A stretch of DNA of 64,000 nucleotides from Acinetobacter sp. ANC 5054 (GTDB lineage Bacteria; Pseudomonadota; Gammaproteobacteria; Pseudomonadales; Moraxellaceae): positions 217,166 to 281,165 of the forward strand of contig NZ_NEGG01000002.1 in the NCBI RefSeq assembly GCF_002135295.1, in the 5' to 3' direction. Shown here one piece after another: positions 45,713 to 55,706 of the stretch. Within the stretch, counting starts at the first letter, position 1. Each line of letters begins with the position of its first letter. The notes under the pieces were generated by a model. That model saw nothing but the letters and a program-made list of their open reading frames with translations, had not been told where the DNA came from and did not search any database. The position numbers and the translations under genes were made by a program.

Positions 45713-46930
45713 TCAATCTTTTTTATCTGATTGTCCAATGTTACTCGAAATTTCAGGATCTTGCAGTCCATTTCCAGAATGATTTTTCAGCTCTACATCG
45801 ACAGAAACATCATCTGTTTCAACTGTCACAGTTCCAGTCGCTGCATCACTCATGATCAGCACCTCTTTTCGATATAAGTCACTCTTTTCATAGTTTTCAC
45901 GTACATGGCGCAGTAAAACCACAATGATTGCGGCAACAGGTAATGCAATCAACATACCGAGTAAACCTGCCAACTGAGCGCCTGCTAACACGGCGAAGAC
46001 CACTGCGACGGGTGAAAGACCTATTTTATCGCCTAAGAGGAATGGTTGAAGGATATAACCTTCTATTGCTTGACCAATTAAGAACACAACAAGGACTAAC
46101 GCCAAATGCACCCAATCTAAGCCAAATTGAAATAAACAAGCGATGATCGCCGAGATAATACCCACCGCAAAACCTAAATAAGGAATGATACTCGCCAGAC
46201 CTGCGATCATCCCAATAATGATTCCGACCTCTAAGCCAATCAATTGTAAACCAACAGCATAGACCACACCCAGTAAGAACATCACTAAGAATTGACCTTT
46301 CACAAAAGCACCTAAAACTTCGTGACATTCACCCACAATCGTTAAAGTGCTTTTTTCATATCTAAGTGGGATGAGACGACGCATACTGTCCAACATACGC
46401 TCCCAATCCAATAAGAAATAGAATGCAATAATTGGAATTAATACAATTGTGCCACCGATTTGGATAAAGTTCAGACCCGATTGTGCAACTTTCAAGACCA
46501 TCGCTTGAATACTGTCTGCACTGTAATTGGTTTGAATATATTCCATGATTGCAGCAGACATTTGTTCAGTGTCAATTTCCATAGGCACTAAATTAAAAGT
46601 ACTCGACAACCATGGCAGGAAGGTGTAATTCACCCAATGAATATTGCCCGGAATGTTATTTTTAGCGTACATCAACTGTTGCCAAACTAACGGCACCAGA
46701 TACCACATAGCCAGGAATATAACCACACCAATGCCAACAAACACAAAACTAATGGAAAGCCAGCGAGGCAAACCTATTTTGTGTAATTTATCGACGAGAG
46801 GACTAAATAAATAAGCTATTAAAAAAGCACCAATGAAAGGCACAACGACTGGTTTTAGCAGGTAAATAACCCAGAGTATCAATGCTATCCCAGCAAGTAT
46901 AAAAATTCGGCGCAAGGTGCGATCACCCAT
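45713..46930 (-). CDS. perM: AI-2E family transporter (PerM-like)
   Basis: 405-residue inner-membrane protein with about eight hydrophobic helices and the UPF0118/AI-2E family motifs (LLKPVVVPFIGAFLIAYLFS near residue 25 and the YxxxPFLLGDKIGLSPVAVV region near 290). Substrate unclear; members have been proposed to export autoinducer-2 or act as antiporters. The C-terminal 55 residues are a polar, acidic cytoplasmic tail. Cotranscribed with hda and divergent from purM with a 134-bp gap. Confidence 0.88.
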   Translation of the reverse strand: MGDRTLRRIFILAGIALILWVIYLLKPVVVPFIGAFLIAYLFSPLVDKLHKIGLPRWLSISFVFVGIGVVIFLAMWYLVPLVWQQLMYAKNNIPGNIHWVNYTFLPWLSSTFNLVPMEIDTEQMSAAIMEYIQTNYSADSIQAMVLKVAQSGLNFIQIGGTIVLIPIIAFYFLLDWERMLDSMRRLIPLRYEKSTLTIVGECHEVLGAFVKGQFLVMFLLGVVYAVGLQLIGLEVGIIIGMIAGLASIIPYLGFAVGIISAIIACLFQFGLDWVHLALVLVVFLIGQAIEGYILQPFLLGDKIGLSPVAVVFAVLAGAQLAGLLGMLIALPVAAIIVVLLRHVRENYEKSDLYRKEVLIMSDAATGTVTVETDDVSVDVELKNHSGNGLQDPEISSNIGQSDKKD

Positions 46931-47032
46931 ACAAAGTCACCTTTTTTCAATGTAATCGTTATAGAAAAGAAAATATTTGAATAAAGATAACATTTTAGTG
47001 CGAAATAGCATAAGAGTTTCGCATATTCAGGT

Positions 47033-47038
47033 TATAAT
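47033..47038 (+). promoter_or_regulatory. Putative -10 element of purM
   Basis: TATAAT, 27 bases before the purM ATG, preceded by a weak -35. It is the best promoter candidate in the 134-bp divergent region; a purine-repressor operator is not evident. Confidence 0.4.
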
Positions 47039-47064
47039 CCCCGCGCGAATGCGGAGACTTCATT

Positions 47065-48135
47065 ATGAGCAACTCAACTTCTACCCCAAACACTGGTTTA
47101 AGCTACAAAGATGCAGGTGTCGACATTGAAGCGGGCGACGCGTTAGTCGATCGTATCAAATCCGTCGCTAAGCGCACAAAACGTCCTGAGGTTATGGGCG
47201 GTCTAGGTGGCTTCGGCGCACTTTGTAAAATTCCTAAAGGTTATGAAGAACCTGTTCTCGTATCTGGCACAGATGGTGTTGGTACAAAATTACGTTTAGC
47301 ATTGAATTTGAACCGTCATGACACAATTGGTCAAGACTTGGTTGCAATGTGCGTAAACGATCTTCTCGTATGTGGTGCTGAACCACTATTCTTCCTTGAT
47401 TACTATGCGACTGGTCACTTAAATGTCGACGTTGCTGCAAATGTTGTGACTGGCATTGGTGCTGGTTGTGAACTTGCAGGCTGTGCATTGGTCGGTGGTG
47501 AAACTGCTGAAATGCCAGGTATGTATGAAGGTGAAGATTACGACCTTGCAGGCTTCTGTGTAGGTGTCGTTGAGCAAAGCAAAATTATTGATGGCTCTAA
47601 AGTTAAAGCGGGTGATGTCTTAGTTGGTGTAGCATCTTCAGGTGCACATTCAAATGGTTACTCATTACTTCGTAAAATCTTAGATGTTAAAAATGTTGAC
47701 ATGACACAAATTGTAGATGGTCGTCCACTTGCAGACACTGCAATGGAACCAACGCGTATTTATGTCAAACCAATTCTTCAACTGTTAAAAGAAGTTGATG
47801 TGCATGCGATGGCACACATCACAGGTGGTGGCTTACCGGGTAACCTTCCACGTGTACTTCCTAACGGTGCTCAAGCTGTAGTAAACGAAGCGTCTTGGGA
47901 ATGGCCTGAATTGTTCAAACTACTTCAAAAAGAAGGTGGTGTTGAACAATTTGAAATGTATCGCACATTTAACTGTGGCGTAGGTATGGTCTTGGTTGTT
48001 GATGCTAGTGATGCTGACAAAACTGTTGAATTACTCAATGGTCTAGGCGAAAAAGCTTTCACTATGGGTCACATTGCAGACAACGCTGAATCAGTTGAAG
48101 GCGCTGACGAAAAAATCCGTGTTGTTTTCGCATAA
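47065..48135 (+). CDS. purM: Phosphoribosylformylglycinamidine cyclo-ligase
   Basis: AIR synthase: ATP-dependent ring closure of FGAM, the step after PurL. 356 residues. Motifs [16 protein letters not shown] near residue 51, [14 protein letters not shown] near 73, and [14 protein letters not shown] near 140. Typical length. It starts an operon with purN, which begins nine bases after its stop. Confidence 0.97.
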   Translation: MSNSTSTPNTGLSYKDAGVDIEAGDALVDRIKSVAKRTKRPEVMGGLGGFGALCKIPKGYEEPVLVSGTDGVGTKLRLALNLNRHDTIGQDLVAMCVNDLLVCGAEPLFFLDYYATGHLNVDVAANVVTGIGAGCELAGCALVGGETAEMPGMYEGEDYDLAGFCVGVVEQSKIIDGSKVKAGDVLVGVASSGAHSNGYSLLRKILDVKNVDMTQIVDGRPLADTAMEPTRIYVKPILQLLKEVDVHAMAHITGGGLPGNLPRVLPNGAQAVVNEASWEWPELFKLLQKEGGVEQFEMYRTFNCGVGMVLVVDASDADKTVELLNGLGEKAFTMGHIADNAESVEGADEKIRVVFA

Positions 48136-48144
48136 GCCACACAG

Positions 48145-48786
48145 ATGATTAAAATTGCTGTCCTCGTTTCAGGCAGCGGAAGTAACCTCCAAGCCCTGAT
48201 AGATGCCAATCTGTCAGGGCAAATTGTTGGGGTTATTTCCAATAAACCTGATGCCTTTGCACTACAACGTGCAGAGAAAGCACATATTGCGACTGCTGTA
48301 ATTGAACATAAGCAATATCCAAGTCGTGAAGCCTTTGATGATGTTATGCATCAGCAATTGCTCGACTGGAATGTTGATTTAGTGATTTTGGCAGGCTTTA
48401 TGCGTATTTTAAGCGCAAAGTTTGTCCATGCATGGGAAGGGAAAATGCTGAACATCCACCCTTCTCTATTGCCTCACTATAAGGGTATGCATACTCATCA
48501 ACGTGTCTTAAATACTGGTGATGTCATGCATGGATGTACTGTGCATTATGTTACGGCTGAACTTGATGCTGGCCAAGCTTTGGCGCAAGGTGTACTAAAA
48601 GTCAATGTACATGATGATGTCAATACACTGGCTAACCGAGTTCATGTGCTAGAACATGTGATCTATCCACAAGTCGCAGAGTGGATTTGTAATGGCACCA
48701 TTCAACACACGGAACACGGTGTTTTATATCGTGGCGAGCCTATGCAACAACCTGTTCAATTCTGTAAGTTCGAAGTAACTGTATAA
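48145..48786 (+). CDS. purN: Phosphoribosylglycinamide formyltransferase
   Basis: Transfers a formyl group from 10-formyltetrahydrofolate to GAR, two steps before PurM. 213 residues. Substrate motif SGSGSNLQALID near residue 8, catalytic region LAGFMRILSAKFV near 88 and NIHPSLLPHYKGMHTHQRVL near 108 with the catalytic His and Asn. Second gene of the purMN operon, followed by a hairpin terminator. Confidence 0.96.
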   Translation: MIKIAVLVSGSGSNLQALIDANLSGQIVGVISNKPDAFALQRAEKAHIATAVIEHKQYPSREAFDDVMHQQLLDWNVDLVILAGFMRILSAKFVHAWEGKMLNIHPSLLPHYKGMHTHQRVLNTGDVMHGCTVHYVTAELDAGQALAQGVLKVNVHDDVNTLANRVHVLEHVIYPQVAEWICNGTIQHTEHGVLYRGEPMQQPVQFCKFEVTV

Positions 48787-48796
48787 CTCAACAATC

Positions 48797-48826
48797 AACG
48801 CATCTTCGGATGCGTTTTGTTTTTTC
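48797..48826 (+). terminator. purMN terminator
   Basis: AACGCATC and GATGCGTT pair around a TTCG tetraloop, followed by TTGTTTTTT. Confidence 0.9.
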
Positions 48827-49010
48827 AGTACCGAATAAAACTCTATTTAAAGCTAAAATCCATTTTTGCAGAATGTTCAACTTTATGATGAATGTGTATT
48901 TTTTCGTTAAATGAAAGCTTTTACCACCATTAAAACACTAAGCTTATATAGCACTTAGAAGTCCTTATAAATTTAGAAATATTACATCCCTCAAAAGTGG
49001 AGAAAATCAT

Positions 49011-49448
49011 ATGTTGAAATCCATCGCACTCACGACTTGTGCATGCATCACATTGGGTATGGTCGGTTGCGCAACTACATCAAATCCAGCCACTGATCGT
49101 AATTTAGATAAATTGCAAAACAAAAACTGGGTTGCGAGTGAAATTCAAGGCGTTAAGCTTGAAGCTAACCCTGCAAATTCAAACGTACCTACCATCGCTT
49201 TCGACGATACTCGTGTCAGTGGTTCAGATGGGTGTAATCGATTCATGGGCGGCTACACCGTGCAAGACACAAAAATCCAATTTTCAAACCTCGCTTCAAC
49301 ACAAAGAGCGTGTTTGACTGCAACGAATATTCCCCAAAGTTTTAACCAGGCATTAAGCCAAGTCACCCATTATGATGCCTCTAAAGATCATTTGAAATTT
49401 TTAGACACCAATAACAAAGTCGTTTTACAATTTGAAAATGTGAAATAA
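49011..49448 (+). CDS. META-domain lipoprotein (HslJ-like)
   Basis: 145 residues. The lipobox MVGC puts the acylated Cys near residue 20, so a periplasmic lipoprotein. The META domain runs from about 38 to the end (NWVASEIQGVKL, then GSDGCNRFMGGY near 78), a fold found in HslJ and associated with heat-shock and antibiotic tolerance; function unresolved. Single-gene unit with its own terminator. Confidence 0.87.
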   Translation: MLKSIALTTCACITLGMVGCATTSNPATDRNLDKLQNKNWVASEIQGVKLEANPANSNVPTIAFDDTRVSGSDGCNRFMGGYTVQDTKIQFSNLASTQRACLTATNIPQSFNQALSQVTHYDASKDHLKFLDTNNKVVLQFENVK

Positions 49449-49475
49449 ATTTTCAACGTTAAATGTTTTGTTTAT

Positions 49476-49504
49476 AAAAAAAGCACTCCAAAGAGTGCTT
49501 TTTT
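49476..49504. terminator. Bidirectional terminator after META lipoprotein
   Basis: AAGCACTC and GAGTGCTT pair around CAAA, with A and T tracts on either side. It lies between convergent genes. Confidence 0.9.
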
Positions 49505-49524
49505 AACATCATCATTTTTAAGAT

Positions 49525-50334
49525 TTAATGATGAATCTTGTGCAATTTAAGTAAGTCTTTGATTGTTTCCACCGTCTCGACTGGGCGCTCCAATGGAAAC
49601 ATATGACTTCCCGCAACGACCTTAAATGGGATCCCAAATTTCTTTTCTACCATTTGTGGAAACTTACGCGGTAAAAATGGTCCTTTTTCAGCAATTAATA
49701 ATTGCACTGGCATTTGCGGTTTCGCATGTGGCAACCACCATAAAGATGGATTGGTTCGGAAAATGGCAACCTCATCATCTCTTGAGATGGTCAGCTCTAC
49801 CCCACCACGAACCTTATCATCCATCAAGGCGTAGTCTATATAGGCTTGAAAACAGTCTGCATCAAAAGCTTGATAAAAACCTTTTGGACGAAGCAGTTCA
49901 GCCGCTTGTTCACGACTTTCCCAATGATCCCGACGGCGTTTTGATAAACCCGCAGGTGACATTTTATCGACCATTTTGAGTTTAAACATCTTCGCTATAT
50001 GTAAAGCAAAAGACTCTTTCCCCATAATCATGGGAGGATCAATCATCAGTACTTGTTCAAACAATTCAGGACGCTGCAAAGCGGCCTGAAACGTCAAAAC
50101 CGAACCTAATGAATGTCCCAGACCAATGACCTTTCGACCATTCGCTTGTCGAATAATGCTATCAATGACTTGTTGCGTCAGGCTTTTCCAATGGTTATCG
50201 ATTGGATAACGCTTGTCAGGCCCAAGCAAAGGTACATAAATCACATCATACTCATCACTCAATAGATCAAAAAGCTTTTGATATACCCGTGATGGCACGC
50301 CATTGGCGTGCGCAAAATGAATTAAAGGTTTCAT
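49525..50334 (-). CDS. Alpha/beta-hydrolase-fold protein
   Basis: 269-residue serine hydrolase. N-terminal HFAHANGVPSRVYQKLF contains an oxyanion-hole motif; the nucleophile elbow is GLGHSLGSV near residue 73, and the catalytic His is near the C-terminus in VAGSHMFPLE. No signal peptide. Its start codon overlaps the stop of the sppA gene (ATGA-type junction, 4 bp), so the two are translationally coupled. Substrate unknown; comparable proteins are annotated as esterases or 2-hydroxy-6-ketononadienedioate-type hydrolases without proof. Confidence 0.85.
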   Translation of the reverse strand: MKPLIHFAHANGVPSRVYQKLFDLLSDEYDVIYVPLLGPDKRYPIDNHWKSLTQQVIDSIIRQANGRKVIGLGHSLGSVLTFQAALQRPELFEQVLMIDPPMIMGKESFALHIAKMFKLKMVDKMSPAGLSKRRRDHWESREQAAELLRPKGFYQAFDADCFQAYIDYALMDDKVRGGVELTISRDDEVAIFRTNPSLWWLPHAKPQMPVQLLIAEKGPFLPRKFPQMVEKKFGIPFKVVAGSHMFPLERPVETVETIKDLLKLHKIHH

Positions 50335-51356
50335 TGTAACTTGGTTGTATTTTCAGATTGAACTTGTTGCGACAAAGCACTCGCAAAGCCTTGACCAATT
50401 GAACTTCCCATACGTCCTAGCACAGAATCAAATGGACTATATTCAATCGTGTAATTCACCGCTTTTTCAGTTTTAAGTTCACGTTTCAAGGTATTTAAAC
50501 TACCTGTACGATCTGCAATACCCAATTTCACAGCTTGATCCCCTGTCCAGAATAAACCTGAGAAAATAGCAGGATCAGTCGATTTCAATTTCTTACCACG
50601 ACCTTCTTTCACAGCATTGATAAAATGTGCATGCACATTATCTAACACACCTTGCACATGCGCTTTTTGAGCAGGATCAACAGGTTGAGTCATCGATAAT
50701 ATCGCTTTGTTTTCACCTGAAGTCATTGTGCGGTCTTCAACACCTAGTTTTTGCATCAGTCCATTTACACCATAATTCGGCATAATCACACCAATTGAAC
50801 CAACTAGACTTGATGGATTAACAATGATTTCATCCGCTGCTGAAGCAATATAGTAAGCACCTGAAGCACCTGTATCACCGATAATTGCATAGAGCTTTTT
50901 ATCCGTATGCGCTTTTTTCAAGTACTGAATTTCTTGCCAAATTTCATCTGACTGAACAGGTGAACCACCCGGTGAATTGATGTTAAGTACAATCGCTTTA
51001 CTTTGCTTATTTTCATAGGCTTTTTTCAAAGCTTTAATTGTATTTGTACTATTCACGCTTTGTTTATCCGCGGCAATCGTACCAATAATATCAACAACAG
51101 CAATATGTGAACCCGCGGTTGCGGTTGGATCTGTAGAAGAAGAACTACAGCTTTTCGCCATCGCAATAATAATAAACAGCAGGTAAGCAAAGGTTAAAAA
51201 TTTAAAAAATATTCCCCAACGACGCGCTCTGCGTTGTTCTTCAACTGAAGAAAGAACTGCTTTTTCTAAAATTTTCCATTCATTTCCAGTTGGCTGCTGA
51301 ATATTATTTGAAGAAGCCTGATGTTTTTCTTCAGGTTTTGGTGGCCATTCGGACAT
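50331..51356 (-). CDS. sppA: Signal peptide peptidase SppA-like (S49) protease
   Basis: Membrane-anchored serine protease that degrades cleaved signal peptides. About 341 residues, the short single-domain type. One membrane helix near residues 52-70. Catalytic Ser lies in TGASGAYYIASAADE near residue 160 and the general-base Lys in TSGENKAIL near 210; NSPGGSP is the oxyanion motif. The start at 51356 has AAGG ten bases upstream, while an in-frame ATG at 51374 has none. Followed in the same operon by the hydrolase at 49525-50334. Confidence 0.9.
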   Translation of the reverse strand: MSEWPPKPEEKHQASSNNIQQPTGNEWKILEKAVLSSVEEQRRARRWGIFFKFLTFAYLLFIIIAMAKSCSSSSTDPTATAGSHIAVVDIIGTIAADKQSVNSTNTIKALKKAYENKQSKAIVLNINSPGGSPVQSDEIWQEIQYLKKAHTDKKLYAIIGDTGASGAYYIASAADEIIVNPSSLVGSIGVIMPNYGVNGLMQKLGVEDRTMTSGENKAILSMTQPVDPAQKAHVQGVLDNVHAHFINAVKEGRGKKLKSTDPAIFSGLFWTGDQAVKLGIADRTGSLNTLKRELKTEKAVNYTIEYSPFDSVLGRMGSSIGQGFASALSQQVQSENTTKLQ

Positions 51357-51484
51357 ATAAAAAACCTTGTTCATCGTAAATTTGTTGTCATTATATACAC
51401 GCTAATCGCTAAATCTGTCTAATCAATTCATTTTCCCCTATAATTATTTTAAATTTTCTTTCATTCGCATCAGACTCAGACAAG

Positions 51485-52468
51485 ATGACCGACCAAAATT
51501 CACAGGACACAACATACTACCTGTTAAAATTTATAAGCCGTCAACCGATTCAAATTGCTCGGTTAATTGCAAAAGGTTTGGCTGGGTTAGTGAATATTTT
51601 TAAAATTTCAAAAACATCTTCAACGATTTTGCGTAATTTAAAAATTGCTTTGCCTGAACTTTCAGATGCAGAACGCCACCAGTTAACCAAACACGCTATT
51701 CGTAACGAACTGATCTCTTATTTTGAGTTTTTCAATATTTGGGGAGCAAGTACCCAAACCAACATTCAACGAATTCACAAAGTTTATGGTGAAGAACACC
51801 TGCATGAAGCTCTACAGCTTGGTAAAGGAATTGTTTTAGTCGTTCCGCATTTTGGGACATGGGAAATCATGAATGCATGGATTGCCCAATATACCAAAAT
51901 GACCATCATGTATAAGCCGGTAAAAAGCGAATCTGCCAATAATTTTGTCCGTGCGGCACGTAGCCGTGAACAAGCGACATTGGTTCCAACCGATGAGTCT
52001 GGGGTGCGTCAAATTTTCAAAGCCTTAAAGCAAGGTGGTACGACCGTTATTTTACCTGACCATACCCCAAATGCTGGTGGGGAAATGATTCCCTACTTTG
52101 GCATCCCACTTAAAACCAGTAATTTAAGTGCCAAACTAATTCAAAAAACCAAAGCACGTGCTTTATTGCTTTATGCGCTTCGCGATGATGATCATGGTTT
52201 TGAGATGCATATCGAGCCTATTGATGAAAAAATTTATGAAGGCACTGCCAATGCAGGTTCTGAAGTTATTTTCGAAGCAGTTGAAAATTTGATCCGTCGT
52301 TATCCAGAACATTATCACTGGAGTTATAAGCGCTTTAAAGCCAATCCTAAACTTCGCAATATTTACAATGTTAGTGATGCAGAAATGACTCAACGTATCC
52401 AAGCTGTACGTGAAGAGTACGTAAAGGAAACTCAGCTTCAAAAGGAAGCGTTAATTCAAACACATTAA
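51485..52468 (+). CDS. Lipid A biosynthesis acyltransferase (LpxL/HtrB family)
   Basis: Inner-membrane-associated enzyme that adds a secondary acyl chain (typically laurate) to lipid A precursors. 327 residues. The catalytic HX4E motif is H-F-G-T-W-E near residue 124-129 (VVPHFGTWEIMNAW), followed by LPDHTPNAGGEMIPYFG near 185. A short N-terminal hydrophobic segment (about 15-35) probably anchors it. Whether it is the LpxL- or LpxM-type enzyme cannot be decided here. It is transcribed toward comEC, which is on the opposite strand. Confidence 0.9.
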   Translation: MTDQNSQDTTYYLLKFISRQPIQIARLIAKGLAGLVNIFKISKTSSTILRNLKIALPELSDAERHQLTKHAIRNELISYFEFFNIWGASTQTNIQRIHKVYGEEHLHEALQLGKGIVLVVPHFGTWEIMNAWIAQYTKMTIMYKPVKSESANNFVRAARSREQATLVPTDESGVRQIFKALKQGGTTVILPDHTPNAGGEMIPYFGIPLKTSNLSAKLIQKTKARALLLYALRDDDHGFEMHIEPIDEKIYEGTANAGSEVIFEAVENLIRRYPEHYHWSYKRFKANPKLRNIYNVSDAEMTQRIQAVREEYVKETQLQKEALIQTH

Positions 52469-52478
52469 ATTAAATGCA

Positions 52479-54926
52479 CTATTGCGCCATTGGATTACGC
52501 AGCAACCATTTAGATTTCGATCGTTCCTCTGTGAATTTAATGTCTTGCTGCTGTTGCAAAAAATGAATGCTGCCACTGTTCGCAGTTTGTAACAAGGGAA
52601 TACCTAGCTGTTTTAATCTTGCTTGGGTTAATACAGCAGGATGCCCATAGCGATTAAAACGTCCTGCAGATGCAATGGCTAGTTTAGGCTGGAAATGCTT
52701 TAAAAAGGCGTAAGCTGAACTGTGGTGACTACCATGATGTCCCAAAACCAAGACATCAACTTTCAAATCTGGATAATGTTGCAAAATTTGATATTCCGTC
52801 TCCCAGCCTGCATCTCCCATAAGCAGAAAATTTTTAAAGCCTGTACCATCCTTGACTGACACATACATGACGCATGAGCTTTCATTGGCATTTTGAGCAG
52901 CTTGATTCAACTGCTGCGGACTGGGCGATAAAAATTCAAAAAAAACTTTATTTTCCCAATTCCAGCCCTGTCCTTGTTGGCAAAAACTTTGTGGTGAAGC
53001 ATTCTGCATCTCCACTTTAGCATTGCTATAAAGTTGATCTATGCTTAATTGCCCTTCTAATGAAAAGAAACCACCACTATGATCCTGATCAAGATGTGTG
53101 AGCACCACTTTTTCTAAATGATGCACCCCTTGCACAGATAAAAATGGTCGAATGATGTTCTTTCCGACACTAAATTTACTTTCATCATAATTGCCACCAA
53201 AATCTACCATCATGCTGTGCTGACGATATTGAATGAATATTGCCTGCCCCTGCCCAACATCTAGTACCGAAAGCTGAAATTCATGCTGTGGTTTAAAAGG
53301 AAAGACCACTGCCAATAATGCAATGGCTGCCCATAGCCTTGGTGCAATCCCTTGGGGTAAACATGCGATGAGAATCGCTAAGATCAATAAACCTAGCTGC
53401 CAAGCATTCAACGCAATATCGCGCATTTGTGTCGCAAATATTCGATCTAAACCATATAGAAATAGATGCAGTATTTCCAAGCACCAATCATTTAATTGAA
53501 AAAGCACTTGAGCAAAGGGTTCGGAAACAAAAGTACAGAGGGCTGCCAAAATATCGAGTGGTACAACAACTAAACTCAGCCAAGGAATCGCAAATAAATT
53601 ACTAACCGGTGTAATCCAAGAAATTTGTTTAAAGAAAATCACCATTAATGGGAACAGCGCCACAAAAATTTTCCACTGCGATTCAACCAATATTTTTAAA
53701 GCGGTCTTTATGCGCTGCCAATGGCTTTGATGCAAACTCTCATTCTGCGTCTTTTTAAGCATTTGATAAATCCTGAGCAAAACAAAGCATGCTCCATAGG
53801 ACAGCCAAAAAGCAGCAGATAAAATACTAAAAGGGTCAAATAGTAATAATAACGCTGCACTATATATCAACAGTTGCAATGGCCGCATCGGTTGCTGTAA
53901 CAGCAACATGCTACAAGCCACAACACACACGATTAGAGTTCTGAGTGCTGGAATTTCAAAGCCTGTAAAAGCGCAATAAATGAGTACACAAACCCAAAAA
54001 GGCAAAATTAATAGATATTGTTCAGGGCACTTTAAATATACTTTTGGACAAAATTTACGAAGACTTAACTTAAAAAGTCCACAGACCATCATGGCAAAAA
54101 CCAATACATGTGGCCCTGAAATTGCCAATAAATGACTCATACCAAAGCGCTGAAATAACTGACTGGTTCCGTAATGTAATAAGCTTTTATCCCCTGTTAA
54201 TAAGGCCAATAGCAAACCATGATTTCTTAAGGGTTGCTGATGTATAAATTCACGAAGTGCCAAGCGTTTAAGTTCTATCTGAATATGTAAACGATGCAAC
54301 CATGATTGATGTGAATCATAATGTTGTGTGAAACCGAGTGTAAGAATTTGATCTGGACTGAGTTGCTCAACAAATTTAGCAGATAACGCCACATGAATAT
54401 TTTGCTGTAGATTCCATTTTTCTTGGTCAAAAGCACCTGAGGTGACATAGCTTTGGCTGGGCTTCAGTTGCCCTTTTATTCGATAATATTGTCCCGGTAT
54501 CGGTTCAGGAATGTTATCGATTTGCCCATTTGAACCCTGCGGCCAATAAACTGTGAAATATTGGGGCTTTGGATTGTGACTGAGTACTTCGACTCTTTGC
54601 TGTATACCTTGGTCTTTAAGTTGGCTAATTTGCGCGACATAGACAATAACTTCCCTTTGGCTCGTCTGTTGCACAATCAATGCTAAACGCTCATCCAGCT
54701 GCGTATTGGCAAAGCTAAAGCCCAAAAGCAGACCTAAACTGAGATTAGCAATAACCTGAAAAGTTTTTAGATGAATACGCTCAGGTCTTTTGAAAACACA
54801 GCGTTGGATTATTTGCCAGAGTATAAATAGACCAATCACCCAGCTTATGGCTAAGGATGGATTCCAGAATGTTGATCCCATTCCAGCAATACCCACGATC
54901 CATCCCACACAAAACCATTGCAACAT
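52479..54926 (-). CDS. comEC: DNA internalization channel protein ComEC/Rec2
   Basis: Inner-membrane channel for transforming single-stranded DNA. 815 residues: N-terminal hydrophobic segments, a DUF4131-like soluble domain, the competence membrane domain (about 230-520, with FGMSHLLAISGPHVLVFAMM), and a C-terminal metallo-beta-lactamase-like nuclease domain from about residue 555 (VVLTHLDQDHSGG and LGHHGSHHSS with metal-binding His/Asp). The complete domain set suggests natural competence, well known in Acinetobacter. Divergently placed beyond a lolD gene; no competence regulator nearby. Confidence 0.93.
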   Translation of the reverse strand: MLQWFCVGWIVGIAGMGSTFWNPSLAISWVIGLFILWQIIQRCVFKRPERIHLKTFQVIANLSLGLLLGFSFANTQLDERLALIVQQTSQREVIVYVAQISQLKDQGIQQRVEVLSHNPKPQYFTVYWPQGSNGQIDNIPEPIPGQYYRIKGQLKPSQSYVTSGAFDQEKWNLQQNIHVALSAKFVEQLSPDQILTLGFTQHYDSHQSWLHRLHIQIELKRLALREFIHQQPLRNHGLLLALLTGDKSLLHYGTSQLFQRFGMSHLLAISGPHVLVFAMMVCGLFKLSLRKFCPKVYLKCPEQYLLILPFWVCVLIYCAFTGFEIPALRTLIVCVVACSMLLLQQPMRPLQLLIYSAALLLLFDPFSILSAAFWLSYGACFVLLRIYQMLKKTQNESLHQSHWQRIKTALKILVESQWKIFVALFPLMVIFFKQISWITPVSNLFAIPWLSLVVVPLDILAALCTFVSEPFAQVLFQLNDWCLEILHLFLYGLDRIFATQMRDIALNAWQLGLLILAILIACLPQGIAPRLWAAIALLAVVFPFKPQHEFQLSVLDVGQGQAIFIQYRQHSMMVDFGGNYDESKFSVGKNIIRPFLSVQGVHHLEKVVLTHLDQDHSGGFFSLEGQLSIDQLYSNAKVEMQNASPQSFCQQGQGWNWENKVFFEFLSPSPQQLNQAAQNANESSCVMYVSVKDGTGFKNFLLMGDAGWETEYQILQHYPDLKVDVLVLGHHGSHHSSAYAFLKHFQPKLAIASAGRFNRYGHPAVLTQARLKQLGIPLLQTANSGSIHFLQQQQDIKFTEERSKSKWLLRNPMAQ

Positions 54927-55022
54927 GTTTTAATCTTTATTGTTATTCTTTGCGCGCAATAATAAAGCCCACCGGGGTGAGCTTCAATAAAACAATCTTA
55001 ATCCACCATTGAAACGTGAGGT

Positions 55023-55706
55023 TTAATCGTCAACCCAAAGACCGTCTTGCATATGTAATATGGCATCGGCAGATTGCGCCAAATACTCATCATGGGTCAC
55101 GATTAGCATCGCCATATTGAATTCTTTACGCAGTTCAGACAATAACTCAAAGATTTTCACCGCAGTTTTACGATCAAGGTTCCCTGTCGGTTCATCAGCC
55201 ATCATCAGTTTAGGCTTAGCCACCAAAGCACGCGCTAGAGCGACACGTTGACGTTCACCACCAGATAATTCACCGGGTTTATGCGTCAAACGATGTGACA
55301 AACCCACACGCTCAAGTAGATATTCCGCTTGCTGCTTTACTTCTTTGAAGTTACTTGATTTACGTAGCATCAATGGCATCGCTACATTTTCAAGCGCAGA
55401 AAATTCAGGGAGTAAATGATGGAATTGATAAACAAAACCCAGATGTTCATTTCGAACATAACCACGTTCCGCTTCACCCAAAGTGTCAAAACGACTGCCA
55501 TTAATAAACACTTCACCTGAACTTGGGCGCTCTAAGCCACCCAAGACATGCAGTAAAGTACTTTTACCTGAACCACTTGAACCGACAATCGAAACAAACT
55601 CACCCGCTTTCACCTGAAGTGATAATCCACGGATGACATCAACAGTAGATTTACCATCGGTAAATGACTTTGTGATGTTACGAGCCTCTAAAACTAAATT
55701 ACTCAT
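55023..55706 (-). CDS. lolD: Lipoprotein-releasing ABC transporter ATPase LolD
   Basis: ATPase that powers extraction of lipoproteins from the inner membrane for delivery to LolA. 227 residues from the ATG at 55706; a longer in-frame extension to 55769 would run into the upstream gene and is not used. Walker A GSSGSGKST near residue 42, signature LSGGERQRVALARAL near 142, Walker B MMADEPTGNLD. The start overlaps the stop of the permease gene by 8 bp, so they form one operon, permease first. Confidence 0.94.
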   Translation of the reverse strand: MSNLVLEARNITKSFTDGKSTVDVIRGLSLQVKAGEFVSIVGSSGSGKSTLLHVLGGLERPSSGEVFINGSRFDTLGEAERGYVRNEHLGFVYQFHHLLPEFSALENVAMPLMLRKSSNFKEVKQQAEYLLERVGLSHRLTHKPGELSGGERQRVALARALVAKPKLMMADEPTGNLDRKTAVKIFELLSELRKEFNMAMLIVTHDEYLAQSADAILHMQDGLWVDD